A stretch of DNA of 12,359 nt from DATEPR01 sp036503065 (GTDB lineage Bacteria; Actinomycetota; Actinomycetes; Mycobacteriales; Pseudonocardiaceae), in assembly GCA_036503065.1 (NCBI GenBank), contig DASXXM010000322.1, positions 1 to 12,359 on the forward strand. The letters run 5' to 3'. The notes under the pieces were generated by a model, which saw only the letters and a program-made list of their open reading frames with translations, searched no databases and was not told the DNA's origin. Both the position numbers and the translations under genes were made by a program. Positions 1-6,117 of the stretch are shown here, one piece after another (positions within the stretch are counted from its first letter, which is position 1; each line of letters opens with the position of its first letter).

Positions 1-701
1 GCCGCGAACCGTGGCCGGTCGGCCGGGTCGGGTAGTTGGTTCACCGACAGTGCCGAGTAGACACCGCCGACGATCTGGTCCGAGTCCAGTGTGGCCTCGT
101 AGTCGACGCCGGTCCCGCGCACCTGGAGGCCGGCAGCGGCCATGCTGTCGCGGTACCGCTGTTGGCCGGCCTCGTCGGTGCCGCAGGTTCGACTGAGTCG
201 CATGCCGAGCCACTCCTCGAGATAGTCGCGCAGCGCGTGCGACCAGGGGCTGTCCTGTCGCCACATGGGTACGCCGTTGGTCACCACTGCCACGCCGCCA
301 CCGGGCCGGACGAGGGTTGCCGCGGCTCGGAACACCTCGTCGTGGTCCATCCAGTGCAGGGCCTGACCGATCGTGATGGCCGCGACTGACCGGTCGCCGA
401 GCAGCGCACCCAGTGCCGGCAGGTCCGTGTCCGCGCCCACCAGCCAACTCACGTTGGCCACGCCCGACCCGGCGCGCCGGGCGTACGCCAGCATGTCCGG
501 TTCCGGATCCATGCCGACGACGGCCCGCACCCTGGCAGCCAGCGGCACGGTCAGCTGGCCGGTGCCACAGCCGAGATCGACGACCACGTCATCAGCGCCC
601 AACCCGAACGCAGCCACCAGCGAATCGATGACCGCCTGCGGATAGCCACGCCGGTAACGGTGGTAGAAGTCCGCCACCTCACCCCGAAAGCCCAGGTCCA
701 T
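1..701 (-). CDS. Class I SAM-dependent methyltransferase (3' end outside window)
   Basis: Small-molecule methyltransferase with the Rossmann-like SAM fold; the substrate cannot be told from the sequence. The N-terminus reads MDLGFRGEVADFYHRYRRGY. Motif I (VDLGCGTGQ, about residues 41-49) binds SAM. An acidic motif II follows (VVGMDPEPDM, about 62-70), and later a post-motif region ending VRPGGGVAVV (about 131-140). The ATG at 701 is chosen because the conserved N-terminus begins there. The frame is open upstream to a stop near 750 but has no other ATG or GTG; the upstream Shine-Dalgarno is weak. The reading frame is open to base 1, so the C-terminus is missing, with at least 233 codons seen. 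Codon use is typical of the GC-rich host, unlike the insert that follows. It is transcribed away from the AbiE-like module. The family call is firm; the substrate is unknown. Confidence 0.88.
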   Translation of the reverse strand, partial: MDLGFRGEVADFYHRYRRGYPQAVIDSLVAAFGLGADDVVVDLGCGTGQLTVPLAARVRAVVGMDPEPDMLAYARRAGSGVANVSWLVGADTDLPALGALLGDRSVAAITIGQALHWMDHDEVFRAAATLVRPGGGVAVVTNGVPMWRQDSPWSHALRDYLEEWLGMRLSRTCGTDEAGQQRYRDSMAAAGLQVRGTGVDYEATLDSDQIVGGVYSALSVNQLPDPADRPRFA

Positions 702-804
702 GCCGCCCAGCCTGCCGGCACCGCGCGCGCCGTCATAGCGATTCAGCTCTCAGCGGTTCCGCCCAGAGCATGAGTTCAGCCTGGTAGTTCGGGTTGTGGA
801 GCGC

Positions 805-878
805 TGGGCCGAGGGGAGTTGAACCCTCACTGGCTGGAACCTAAGTCGGCTACAGACCGTGGCATAGTGAGCCGACCC
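805..878 (-). other. Degenerate tRNA-like element (tRNA-Leu(UAG)-like remnant?)
   Basis: Read on the minus strand, a 74-base unit has ends that pair as a 7-bp acceptor stem: GGGTCGG (872-878) with TCGGCCC (806-812), including two G-T wobbles, then A at the discriminator position. Near the 3' end a T-loop-like TTCAACT is flanked by GAGGG and CCCCT, with one A-C mismatch in that stem. A loop CTTAGGT sits at the anticodon position and would give UAG (Leu). The anticodon stem pairs at only two of five positions, and the D-arm is abnormal with a long loop. This is not a functional tRNA as seen. It could be an integration-site remnant at the edge of the low-GC insert, or chance pairing. Confidence 0.3.
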
Positions 879-884
879 GGGCGT

Positions 885-904
885 TCGTCCCCAGACGGGG
901 ACGA
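885..904. other. Perfect 8-bp hairpin in the leader region upstream of the AbiE-like module
   Basis: TCGTCCCC (885-892) and GGGGACGA (897-904) are exact reverse complements around the tetraloop AGAC. No T-run follows on either strand, so it is not a textbook intrinsic terminator. It lies between the tRNA-like remnant and the AbiE-like promoter and could insulate the module from outside transcription. The function is inferred. Confidence 0.4.
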
Positions 905-986
905 GGGCGACGCCACAGGCGACTTGTTCGGCGGGAGTTCGTGGACGGAACCACGGACAAACGATCAAGCTTGACAGCGCAGAGCG

Positions 987-1024
987 ACTGTTCGGTGTTC
1001 TGTCTTGACCGAACGCCGAACAGT
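987..1024. promoter_or_regulatory. Long inverted repeat, probable autoregulatory operator of the AbiE-like operon
   Basis: The left arm ACTGTTCGGTGTTC (987-1000) and right arm GAACGCCGAACAGT (1011-1024) are inverted copies matching at 13 of 14 positions, separated by 10 bases. The spacer contains the -35-like TTGACC, so a dimer bound here would block RNA polymerase. A third half-site copy, TGTTCGGCG, lies upstream at 925-933. AbiEi antitoxins are known to repress their own operon by binding inverted repeats at the promoter. The first gene downstream encodes a winged-helix AbiEi-like protein, so autorepression is the natural inference. Confidence 0.62.
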
Positions 1025-1033
1025 GAACACACT
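1005..1033 (+). promoter_or_regulatory. Sigma70-type promoter of the AbiE-like operon
   Basis: TTGACC (1005-1010) and CACACT (1028-1033) are separated by exactly 17 bases. Six bases after the -10 comes an in-frame GTG (1040), consistent with a leaderless transcript starting at or next to the start codon. The -35 lies in the centre of the operator dyad. A second, consensus TTGACA at 971-976 has no good -10 at the expected distance. Confidence 0.5.
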
Positions 1034-1039
1034 GTCTGG

Positions 1040-2068
1040 GTGGCCCTTGATCACCAAGATGCGATGGATGCCGTTGTAGCTGCTCTGGCGTCGGTCGGAC
1101 TGAGCGCCCAGATCGCGAACCAGAACCCCGATTCAGAAGTCGATCTTGTTATTGACATCCGGGGCGTGTTTCTCGGGGTGGAGTTGAAGACCGCCTCCAC
1201 GGTCACTCCTGACTGGTTGCGACGATGGCCTGCGGAGCCGGCCGGCGAAGGTCGTGTGTTCCTGCTCGTTGCTGACCGGATTCTTTCGGCTGCTCGCGAC
1301 CTGTTACGGGAACGCGGTTGGGGCTGGCTCGATCTGAGAGGCCATTTGCGCCTGTCGGGTCCTGGCGTCTTGGTGGATGTCGATGTGCCGGCAAGGGCCC
1401 CCGCTCGGGAGTCTGTCGCCCCCTTTTCTGGTGCAGTTGGCTTGGAATTGACCTGTGCATTGCTACTTGAACCGGGGAGGCAGGCATCGGTACGTGGTCT
1501 CGCCCGAGAGATCGGTCGCTCTGCGAGCGCGGTGTCGGTTGCCCTCGATGCCTTGCGACGTGATCAGCTGATTACGAAGCAGGGTACGCCCGCGATTCCC
1601 GAGCTCTTCTGGGCGGCGGTATCGGCGTGGAAACCGGTGAGTAACGAGGTGGCGCGTCTGTCATCTATTGACGATCCAGCCATCGCTGGCGTGCTGCGCA
1701 CTGGCTGGGCAGATCCGATCAGCAAAGTTGGCTGGGTGCTCACGGATTCGTTGGCTGCTGCATCTTATGGTGCTCCGGTGGGGGTTAGTGCGCACTATCC
1801 GCCGGATTTCTATGTTCCGGATATTGTGACGGCACGGCGGGCTGAAACCCTGCTCGGTGTGCCGTTAAATAGCGAAGCTCGTGGTGCGACTCTACGTGTT
1901 GCGCCGGTCCCCCAGGTATGTTCCATCAGGAACAGGCTGAAAGCAGATCAACGGTGGCCGTTGGCGCATCCGCTATTCGTTGCACTAGATCTGGCGAAAG
2001 ATCCTGGTCGGGGCCAGGAAATCCTGAATGGCTGGGATCCTGAGAAATGGGGAACACGTGTCTGGTGA
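1040..2068 (+). CDS. AbiEi-family type IV antitoxin / autorepressor with PD-(D/E)XK-like N-terminal domain
   Basis: Probable antitoxin and repressor of an AbiE-like toxin-antitoxin pair, 342 residues from GTG 1040. Residues about 9-118 look like a PD-(D/E)XK-type fold: VDLVID with D35, then GVELK with E48 and K50, followed by RVFLLVADR and GWGWLDLRGHLRL. That order matches the AbiEi subfamily with an 'EVK ... DYLDTxGN' core. A winged helix follows at about 135-182 (SVRGLAREIGRSASAVSVAL). The C-terminal domain ends with HPLFVALDLAKDPGRGQEIL (310-329). The frame is open from 941, but promoter and operator lie inside that longer reading, so GTG 1040 (leaderless) or ATG 1064 is preferred. Codons ending in T are common and GC is visibly lower than in neighbours, suggesting transfer. 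It overlaps the toxin start by 11 bases. The family assignment is from motif memory, without a search. Confidence 0.72.
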   Translation: MALDHQDAMDAVVAALASVGLSAQIANQNPDSEVDLVIDIRGVFLGVELKTASTVTPDWLRRWPAEPAGEGRVFLLVADRILSAARDLLRERGWGWLDLRGHLRLSGPGVLVDVDVPARAPARESVAPFSGAVGLELTCALLLEPGRQASVRGLAREIGRSASAVSVALDALRRDQLITKQGTPAIPELFWAAVSAWKPVSNEVARLSSIDDPAIAGVLRTGWADPISKVGWVLTDSLAAASYGAPVGVSAHYPPDFYVPDIVTARRAETLLGVPLNSEARGATLRVAPVPQVCSIRNRLKADQRWPLAHPLFVALDLAKDPGRGQEILNGWDPEKWGTRVW

Positions 2069-2824
2069 CAGCACGCCTGCGGTAGAACTCTTCGGGTCGG
2101 TGATGGTGGCTCTGACGCAGGCGATTCCGCAGGTTGAACGGATGCTGGGACAGAAGATTGTGCTGGTTGGCGCTTGGCTGTGCTGTCGCGCCTTCGGTCG
2201 GCCTATCGTGTGACGAGCGATGTTGACATCGTTGGTCGACGGGAGGCTAATCTTCCTGCGCAGCTCGATGTGCTGTTGTCACATGGCGCGACAGCCGTTG
2301 ACGCGGCTGGTGCGATGATTGCCACGCCTCTGGGAGAAGTCCGAGTGGACACACTTGAGGTAAGTGTCAGCCAGTTGAACGATCTTCCGGCCGACCCAAC
2401 CGACCGATTGTACGTGCTCTCTCATGAGTGGGCGTTTCGAACTGCGGCACCGCTCCGCATCCAAGCAACTGACGGCGGGTCGCAGTCGGCGGATGTGGTC
2501 GTATTGGTGGCGGAGCCAGGGCCTTTGGTCGCCACCAAACTGCAGGCGTTGCCCAATCGCGCGAAGGCGAAAGAGGCAACCGACTTGTTGGACATCATTC
2601 GGCTGACCCTCGATCCGAAATCCGGTCAGGTTGTGAGGGCGCAACTGAGGTCCGCTGACCGGACGTTGAGGTCAGACGCTGCGATGCATGCGCAACAGTG
2701 GTTCATCGAGCGAGCCGAGCGGACACTTCGATTTGTTCGGTCGACACCTGCTGGCCGGCAGATCGATTCGGACACGATCGACTTGGTCGGCGAACTCCTC
2801 CTGGCCTCACTTGGTTCGAACTGA
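2058..2824 (+). pseudogene. AbiEii/nucleotidyltransferase-fold toxin, frameshifted by one missing base
   Basis: Toxin partner of the upstream AbiEi-like gene. GTG 2058 lies inside the end of that gene, with GGGGA just upstream, so translation is probably coupled. The first frame gives an alpha-helical start, then KIVLVGA (about residues 33-39), and runs into a stop at about 2211-2213. The second frame opens at about 2171 with LAVLSRLRSAYRVTSDVDIV and continues to TGA 2822-2824. Joined, they give LVG-LAV...SDVDIV, the glycine motif and DxD metal site of the nucleotidyltransferase fold. One extra G at about 2171-2173 (GGCGGC instead of GGCGC) would restore VGGLAV and one frame of about 255 residues. 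The rest resembles AbiEii/AbiGii proteins (GPLVATKLQALPNRAKAKEA, then a helical C-terminus). This is either true inactivation or an assembly error. An internal TTG start at 2174 would lack the glycine motif. Confidence 0.7.
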
Positions 2825-2962
2825 GCTCTCAACCGCATCCGATCCGCACCGCCGTCGGCTGTCGTCGACCAACCACCGGTAATGGCGTCTGGTCATCGTT
2901 GTGGCCCCTGACGCACCACAATACGAACCGCGGGGGTTTGGGGTCGCCCCGGAAGACACGAC

Positions 2963-3004
2963 GGCCGACCCGGCGAAAGCGTCAGGCGCTGAGCAGGGTC
3001 GGCC
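2963..3004. terminator. Bidirectional hairpin between convergent genes
   Basis: GGCCGACCC (2963-2971) and GGGTCGGCC (2996-3004) are perfect 9-bp inverted repeats. The 24-base loop contains a smaller stem (AGCG/CGCT). It begins 17 bases beyond the stop of the minus-strand gene at 3021 and about 140 bases beyond the toxin stop, in a region without a supported gene. There is no T-tract, as is usual for actinobacterial hairpin terminators. Confidence 0.55.
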
Positions 3005-3020
3005 TGAGGGCGTGCTCCGG

Positions 3021-3896
3021 TCAGGCGGCCATGCGGCGCGTTTGGAGGGCTTCGCGGAGGCGGGAGTGCAACCCGGTCGGCTCGGCCAGATCCTGGTCGT
3101 CCGCGCTGAGCACCAGCCAGCCTCGGTTGGTCAGCGCATCGTATTTCACCTCCTTCGGTGGGGCGTCACCGTCGTAGGCCAGGGCTACCCGGCACTGCGG
3201 CCATGCGAAGGCGACGCGGTGACCGGCCACCTCGTACTGGCAGATCGGGCGCGGGACGTTCAGATCCGTCAGTACCAGCAGGAAGGCGCTTTCGGCCGGG
3301 GATGCCGGTATGCCGGTGGCCAGCGCCAACAGCGCTGCCGCCCGTTGGGTGCCTCGGCGGTCGGGGCGCGCCGCCAGTCGGGCTTGCAGCGCGCTGACGA
3401 ACTCCGCTCGTTCGTCCGGCCGCAGCGCGTGCAGTGTCTCGTCCGCACATGCCAGTGCTGTTCGACGCAGCGCGGTGCACAGGACCTCGGTGATGGCCGC
3501 CTCCGGTATGAGTACCCGCAGGTGGTCGACCACCATGGTGTCGGCGGGGGCCAGCGAGCCCTGGTGGACCACCAGGCCCTCTCGTGAGCGGAATCGTTGG
3601 TCGTACGAGATCCGCACGTGGACCGGGAAGCCACCGATGGCAGCACAGCCGTGCAGCGCGGCCGCCGTCGGGCCGACCAGGACGCCGTCGGTCAGCAGTA
3701 GGGCGGCCGCACACCGGGTGCGCAGGTCGAACACGCGTCTGGCGTCCACCAGCACGCCTCGGCCGAAGCCGACCAGTTCGCCGGACTCGACGGCCATGCG
3801 CAGGCCGTGGTCGCCGAGGCGGTCGCGAGCCAGAGCGTAGGTGTAGGCGCCGTGCCGGCCGTCGAGGGTGTCGGTGTTGTCCAGGATGTCGATCAC
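3021..3896 (-). CDS. AbiEi_4-like / Vsr-fold (DUF559-type) protein with degenerate nuclease site
   Basis: A 291-residue protein of a common actinobacterial type: an AbiEi-like winged helix at the N-terminus (about 1-52, ending RGVLVD), a middle domain (LLLTDGVLVGPTAAALHG, about 67-83), and a C-terminal very-short-patch-repair-like domain (about 198-275: SPAESAFLLVL, then HRVAFAWP, VALAYDG, NRGWLVL). In relatives as I remember them, the C-terminal core reads xDFAWP and xVEYDG. Here those acids appear as A229 and A240, while E202 and D242 remain, so nuclease activity is doubtful. GTG 3896 is taken as start; its ribosome site is poor and no better in-frame start lies upstream. The gene is alone, with host-like codon use, so it is probably not part of the adjacent AbiE insert. 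The role is unknown; a toxin-antitoxin function is only suggested by family. Confidence 0.65.
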   Translation of the reverse strand: MIDILDNTDTLDGRHGAYTYALARDRLGDHGLRMAVESGELVGFGRGVLVDARRVFDLRTRCAAALLLTDGVLVGPTAAALHGCAAIGGFPVHVRISYDQRFRSREGLVVHQGSLAPADTMVVDHLRVLIPEAAITEVLCTALRRTALACADETLHALRPDERAEFVSALQARLAARPDRRGTQRAAALLALATGIPASPAESAFLLVLTDLNVPRPICQYEVAGHRVAFAWPQCRVALAYDGDAPPKEVKYDALTNRGWLVLSADDQDLAEPTGLHSRLREALQTRRMAA

Positions 3897-3945
3897 GTTG
3901 TCCAGCGTGCTCGACGGAACGCCCGACGGACACCGGTTCGTCGGG

Positions 3946-3976
3946 GGCTGTGGATAACTTCAGCGGCTGTGGATGG
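3946..3976. promoter_or_regulatory. Paired DnaA-box-like direct repeats upstream of the AbiEi_4-like gene
   Basis: GGCTGTGGAT occurs at 3946-3955 and again at 3965-3974, 19 bases apart. The first copy continues as TGTGGATAA (3949-3957), the exact complement of the classical DnaA box TTATCCACA. The second reads TGTGGATGG, which matches at seven positions. They lie in the 88-base gap between the cyclotransferase stop and the start at 3896, where the promoter of the minus-strand gene should be. DnaA binding is an inference from the motif alone. Confidence 0.35.
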
Positions 3977-3984
3977 CGACTTGA

Positions 3985-4437
3985 CTACGGGCCGATTCCG
4001 CCACACGGTCTGGTACGCAGGTCACCGACGTAGTCGGCGGGGGCACCGGCCGCCTCGGCCGCGTCCGCGACCACGCCCAGGTAGCGGGCCGACGGCAGGC
4101 CGCCCTCGTACGCGTCCAGCGCGTACAGCCAGGCGAGCACCGAACCCTCCAGCGTCTGCACCCGCAGCCGGATCTTCGTGTGCAGGCCCAGATCGGAGCC
4201 TTCCCAACTGTCGAGTCGTTCTTCGTCCTCCGGCATCATGTCGTAGAGCACGACGAAGACCTGCGAGTCCGGGTCCTCGACGATGGTGGCGAGCGAGCCC
4301 TCCCAGGTCAGGTCTTCGGCGCCGAAGGTGAGGCGCCACCCGACGAGCCACCCGGTTCCCGCCATCGGCGAGTGCGGGGCTCGCTCCATCATCTGAGCCG
4401 GGTCCATGTTGGACCCGTACGCGGCGTAGAGCGGCAC
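3985..4437 (-). CDS. Gamma-glutamylcyclotransferase-fold protein (GGCT/AIG2-like)
   Basis: A cytosolic enzyme of 150 residues, expected to release 5-oxoproline from gamma-glutamyl amines or peptides. It has the substrate-binding YGSN motif at residues 7-10 (LYAAYGSNMDPAQM) and a candidate general-base glutamate, E79, in RLDSWEG. The length is normal for a single-domain cyclotransferase. The start is GTG 4437. It is preceded by TAGGCT (complement of 4444-4449) and then six bases, fitting a leaderless mRNA. It is divergent from lpdA, the arrangement also found at M. tuberculosis Rv3304/Rv3303c. Actinobacteria such as this normally use mycothiol rather than glutathione, so the true substrate is uncertain. 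Confidence 0.82.
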   Translation of the reverse strand: MPLYAAYGSNMDPAQMMERAPHSPMAGTGWLVGWRLTFGAEDLTWEGSLATIVEDPDSQVFVVLYDMMPEDEERLDSWEGSDLGLHTKIRLRVQTLEGSVLAWLYALDAYEGGLPSARYLGVVADAAEAAGAPADYVGDLRTRPCGGIGP

Positions 4438-4443
4438 GGCGAC

Positions 4444-4449
4444 AGCCTA
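4444..4449 (-). promoter_or_regulatory. -10 element TAGGCT of the cyclotransferase gene (leaderless)
   Basis: The minus strand reads TAGGCT, six bases, then the GTG at 4437. The hexamer fits TANNNT, and the spacing puts the transcription start at the start codon. No convincing -35 is seen about 17 bases upstream. Confidence 0.42.
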
Positions 4450-4570
4450 GCGATACTCGCCGATCACCTGAGGGATCCCGCGCGGCAACGCGATCCGGCC
4501 AGTTCCGCGCCCCACTGATCGGCCACGTACGGTGGTCAGCGCACTGCTTTCGCCAACCGTCCCGCCTCGG

Positions 4571-4576
4571 AGGGAG
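4571..4576 (+). promoter_or_regulatory. lpdA: Ribosome binding site that sets the lpdA start
   Basis: AGGGAG lies six bases before GTG 4583. The longer open frame from 4532 has no such site and adds only an unconserved extension, so 4583 is preferred. Confidence 0.65.
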
Positions 4577-4582
4577 ACCGCC

Positions 4583-5986
4583 GTGACGCGGATCGTGATC
4601 ATGGGTGGCGGCCCGGCCGGTTACGAGGCGGCGCTGGTCGCCGCCGCCCACGGTGCCGACGTGACCATCGTCGAACCGGCCGGTCTCGGCGGCGCCTGCG
4701 TGCTCTACGACTGCGTGCCCTCCAAGACGTTCATCGCGTCCGCGGGCGCCCGGTCGGCCTTCCGCCGTGCCGACGAGCTGGGCATCCGGGCCGGCGACGG
4801 CGACGCGGACGTCGACCTGCCGGTGGTCCACGGTCGGGTGAAGGGCCTGGCGCTCGCGCAGTCCGCGGACGTCCGGGCGCGGGTGCTGCGCGAGGGGATC
4901 GACGTGGTCACCGGCTGGGCGCGGTTCTCCGACGCGGCGCCCGGCCTGGCCCGACACGAGCTGACGGTGGCCACGAACGACGGCGACGAACGGGTGCTCC
5001 CGGCGGACGTGGCACTGATCGCGACCGGTGCGACCCCGCGCATCCTGCCCGGCGCGGAGCCCGACGGTGAGCGGATCCTCACCTGGCGCCAGCTCTACGA
5101 CCTGCCCGAGTTGCCCGACCACCTCGTGGTGATCGGCTCCGGCGTGACCGGCGCCGAGTTCGCCTCCGCCTACACCGAGATGGGCGTCGAGGTGACGCTG
5201 GTGTCCAGCCGGGACCGGGTGCTGCCGCACGAGGACGCGGACGCCGCCGCCGTGCTGGAGGACGTGTTCGCCGAGCGCGGCACGACGCTGGTCAAGCACG
5301 CGCGGGCCGAGCGGGTCGTGCGGATCGGCGACGAGGTGGTGGTCCGGCTGGCCGACGGCAGGTCGATCGAGGCGAGCCACGCGCTGATGACCGTCGGGTC
5401 CGTGCCCAACACGGCCGACATCGGGTTGGAGCGGGTCGGCATCGAGACCGGGCCGGGCGGGTTCATCTCGGTGGACCGGGTGTCGCGGACCAGCGTGTCC
5501 GGGATCTACGCGGCGGGCGACTGCACCGGCCTGCTGATGCTGGCCTCGGTCGCGCAGATGCAGGGCCGGATCGCGATGTGGCACGCGTTGGGCGAGGGTG
5601 TGGCGCCGATCAAGCTCAAGACCGTGGCGGCCAACGTGTTCACGCATCCGGAGATCGCCAACGTCGGCATCAGCCAGCAGGCCATCGACTCCGGCGCGGT
5701 GCCGGCCCGCACGGTCATGCTGCCGCTGGCCACCAACGCCCGCGCCAAGATGGAAGGGCTGCACCGCGGCTTCGTGAAGGTGTTCTGCCGACCGGCGACC
5801 GGCGTGGTGATCGGCGGCGTGGTGGTGGCGCCGAACGCGAGCGAGCTGATCCTGCCGATCGCCCTTGCCGTGCAGAACCAGCTCACCGTCGAGCATCTCG
5901 CCTTGACGTTCTCGGTCTACCCGTCGCTGTCCGGGTCGATCACCGAGGCCGGCCGGCAGCTCATGCGGCACGACGACCTGGACTGA
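4583..5986 (+). CDS. lpdA: LpdA-type NAD(P)H:quinone reductase (flavoprotein disulfide reductase family)
   Basis: FAD enzyme of 467 residues, closely resembling M. tuberculosis LpdA (Rv3303c) along its whole length; it should pass electrons from NAD(P)H to quinones. N-terminal FAD fold: VIMGGGPAGYEA (about 6-16). NAD(P)H fold: VVIGSGVTGAEF (about 180). Second FAD motif: IYAAGDCTG. The redox region reads GLGGACVLYDCVPSK, with C39 and C44 in the C-x4-C spacing of true dihydrolipoamide dehydrogenases; as I recall, the M. tuberculosis protein lacks the first cysteine. At the C-terminus, where lipoamide dehydrogenases have HPTxSE, this has VYPSLSG, so the catalytic His-Glu pair is replaced by Y446 and G451. 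That argues against lipoamide dehydrogenase activity. It precedes glpD by 131 bases, probably as one unit. Confidence 0.88.
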   Translation: MTRIVIMGGGPAGYEAALVAAAHGADVTIVEPAGLGGACVLYDCVPSKTFIASAGARSAFRRADELGIRAGDGDADVDLPVVHGRVKGLALAQSADVRARVLREGIDVVTGWARFSDAAPGLARHELTVATNDGDERVLPADVALIATGATPRILPGAEPDGERILTWRQLYDLPELPDHLVVIGSGVTGAEFASAYTEMGVEVTLVSSRDRVLPHEDADAAAVLEDVFAERGTTLVKHARAERVVRIGDEVVVRLADGRSIEASHALMTVGSVPNTADIGLERVGIETGPGGFISVDRVSRTSVSGIYAAGDCTGLLMLASVAQMQGRIAMWHALGEGVAPIKLKTVAANVFTHPEIANVGISQQAIDSGAVPARTVMLPLATNARAKMEGLHRGFVKVFCRPATGVVIGGVVVAPNASELILPIALAVQNQLTVEHLALTFSVYPSLSGSITEAGRQLMRHDDLD

Positions 5987-6105
5987 ACCGTGCCCTGGCC
6001 GGGTGACGTCGTTCGACATTGTCGACGCTCGCCGATCCACGGATGGTGAACCTTCCGGGTAGCGTGAGCCGCGGGTGGCCCGGCCACTCGGGGAATCCCG
6101 GCTAC

Positions 6106-6111
6106 AGGAGG
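6106..6111 (+). promoter_or_regulatory. glpD: Strong ribosome binding site that sets the glpD start
   Basis: AGGAGG lies six bases before GTG 6118. The frame is open back to 6019, but that extension is not conserved and has no comparable site. Confidence 0.75.
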
Positions 6112-6117
6112 CGGTTC

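Noticed and set aside
805..878. Functional tRNA-Leu gene
   Set aside because: The anticodon stem pairs at two of five positions and the D-arm is abnormal; only a remnant is defensible.
941..1039. N-terminal extension of the AbiEi-like gene (start GTG 941)
   Set aside because: The extension covers the operator dyad and promoter and reads as unconserved sequence; kept only as an alternative start.
2165..2180. Programmed ribosomal frameshift in the toxin gene
   Set aside because: No slippery heptamer or clear downstream pseudoknot was seen at the shift, and a single missing G inside GGCGGC explains it more simply.
2825..2962. Coding frames in the gap after the toxin gene
   Set aside because: Frames are short, without a ribosome site or domain. 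I see nothing beyond the hairpin that follows at 2963.
4022..6040. 672-codon open frame on the minus strand across lpdA
   Set aside because: It is antisense to a clear LpdA, is rich in Arg/His/Gly/Asp repeats without recognisable domains, and overlaps the real cyclotransferase in another frame. Long antisense frames are expected at this GC content.
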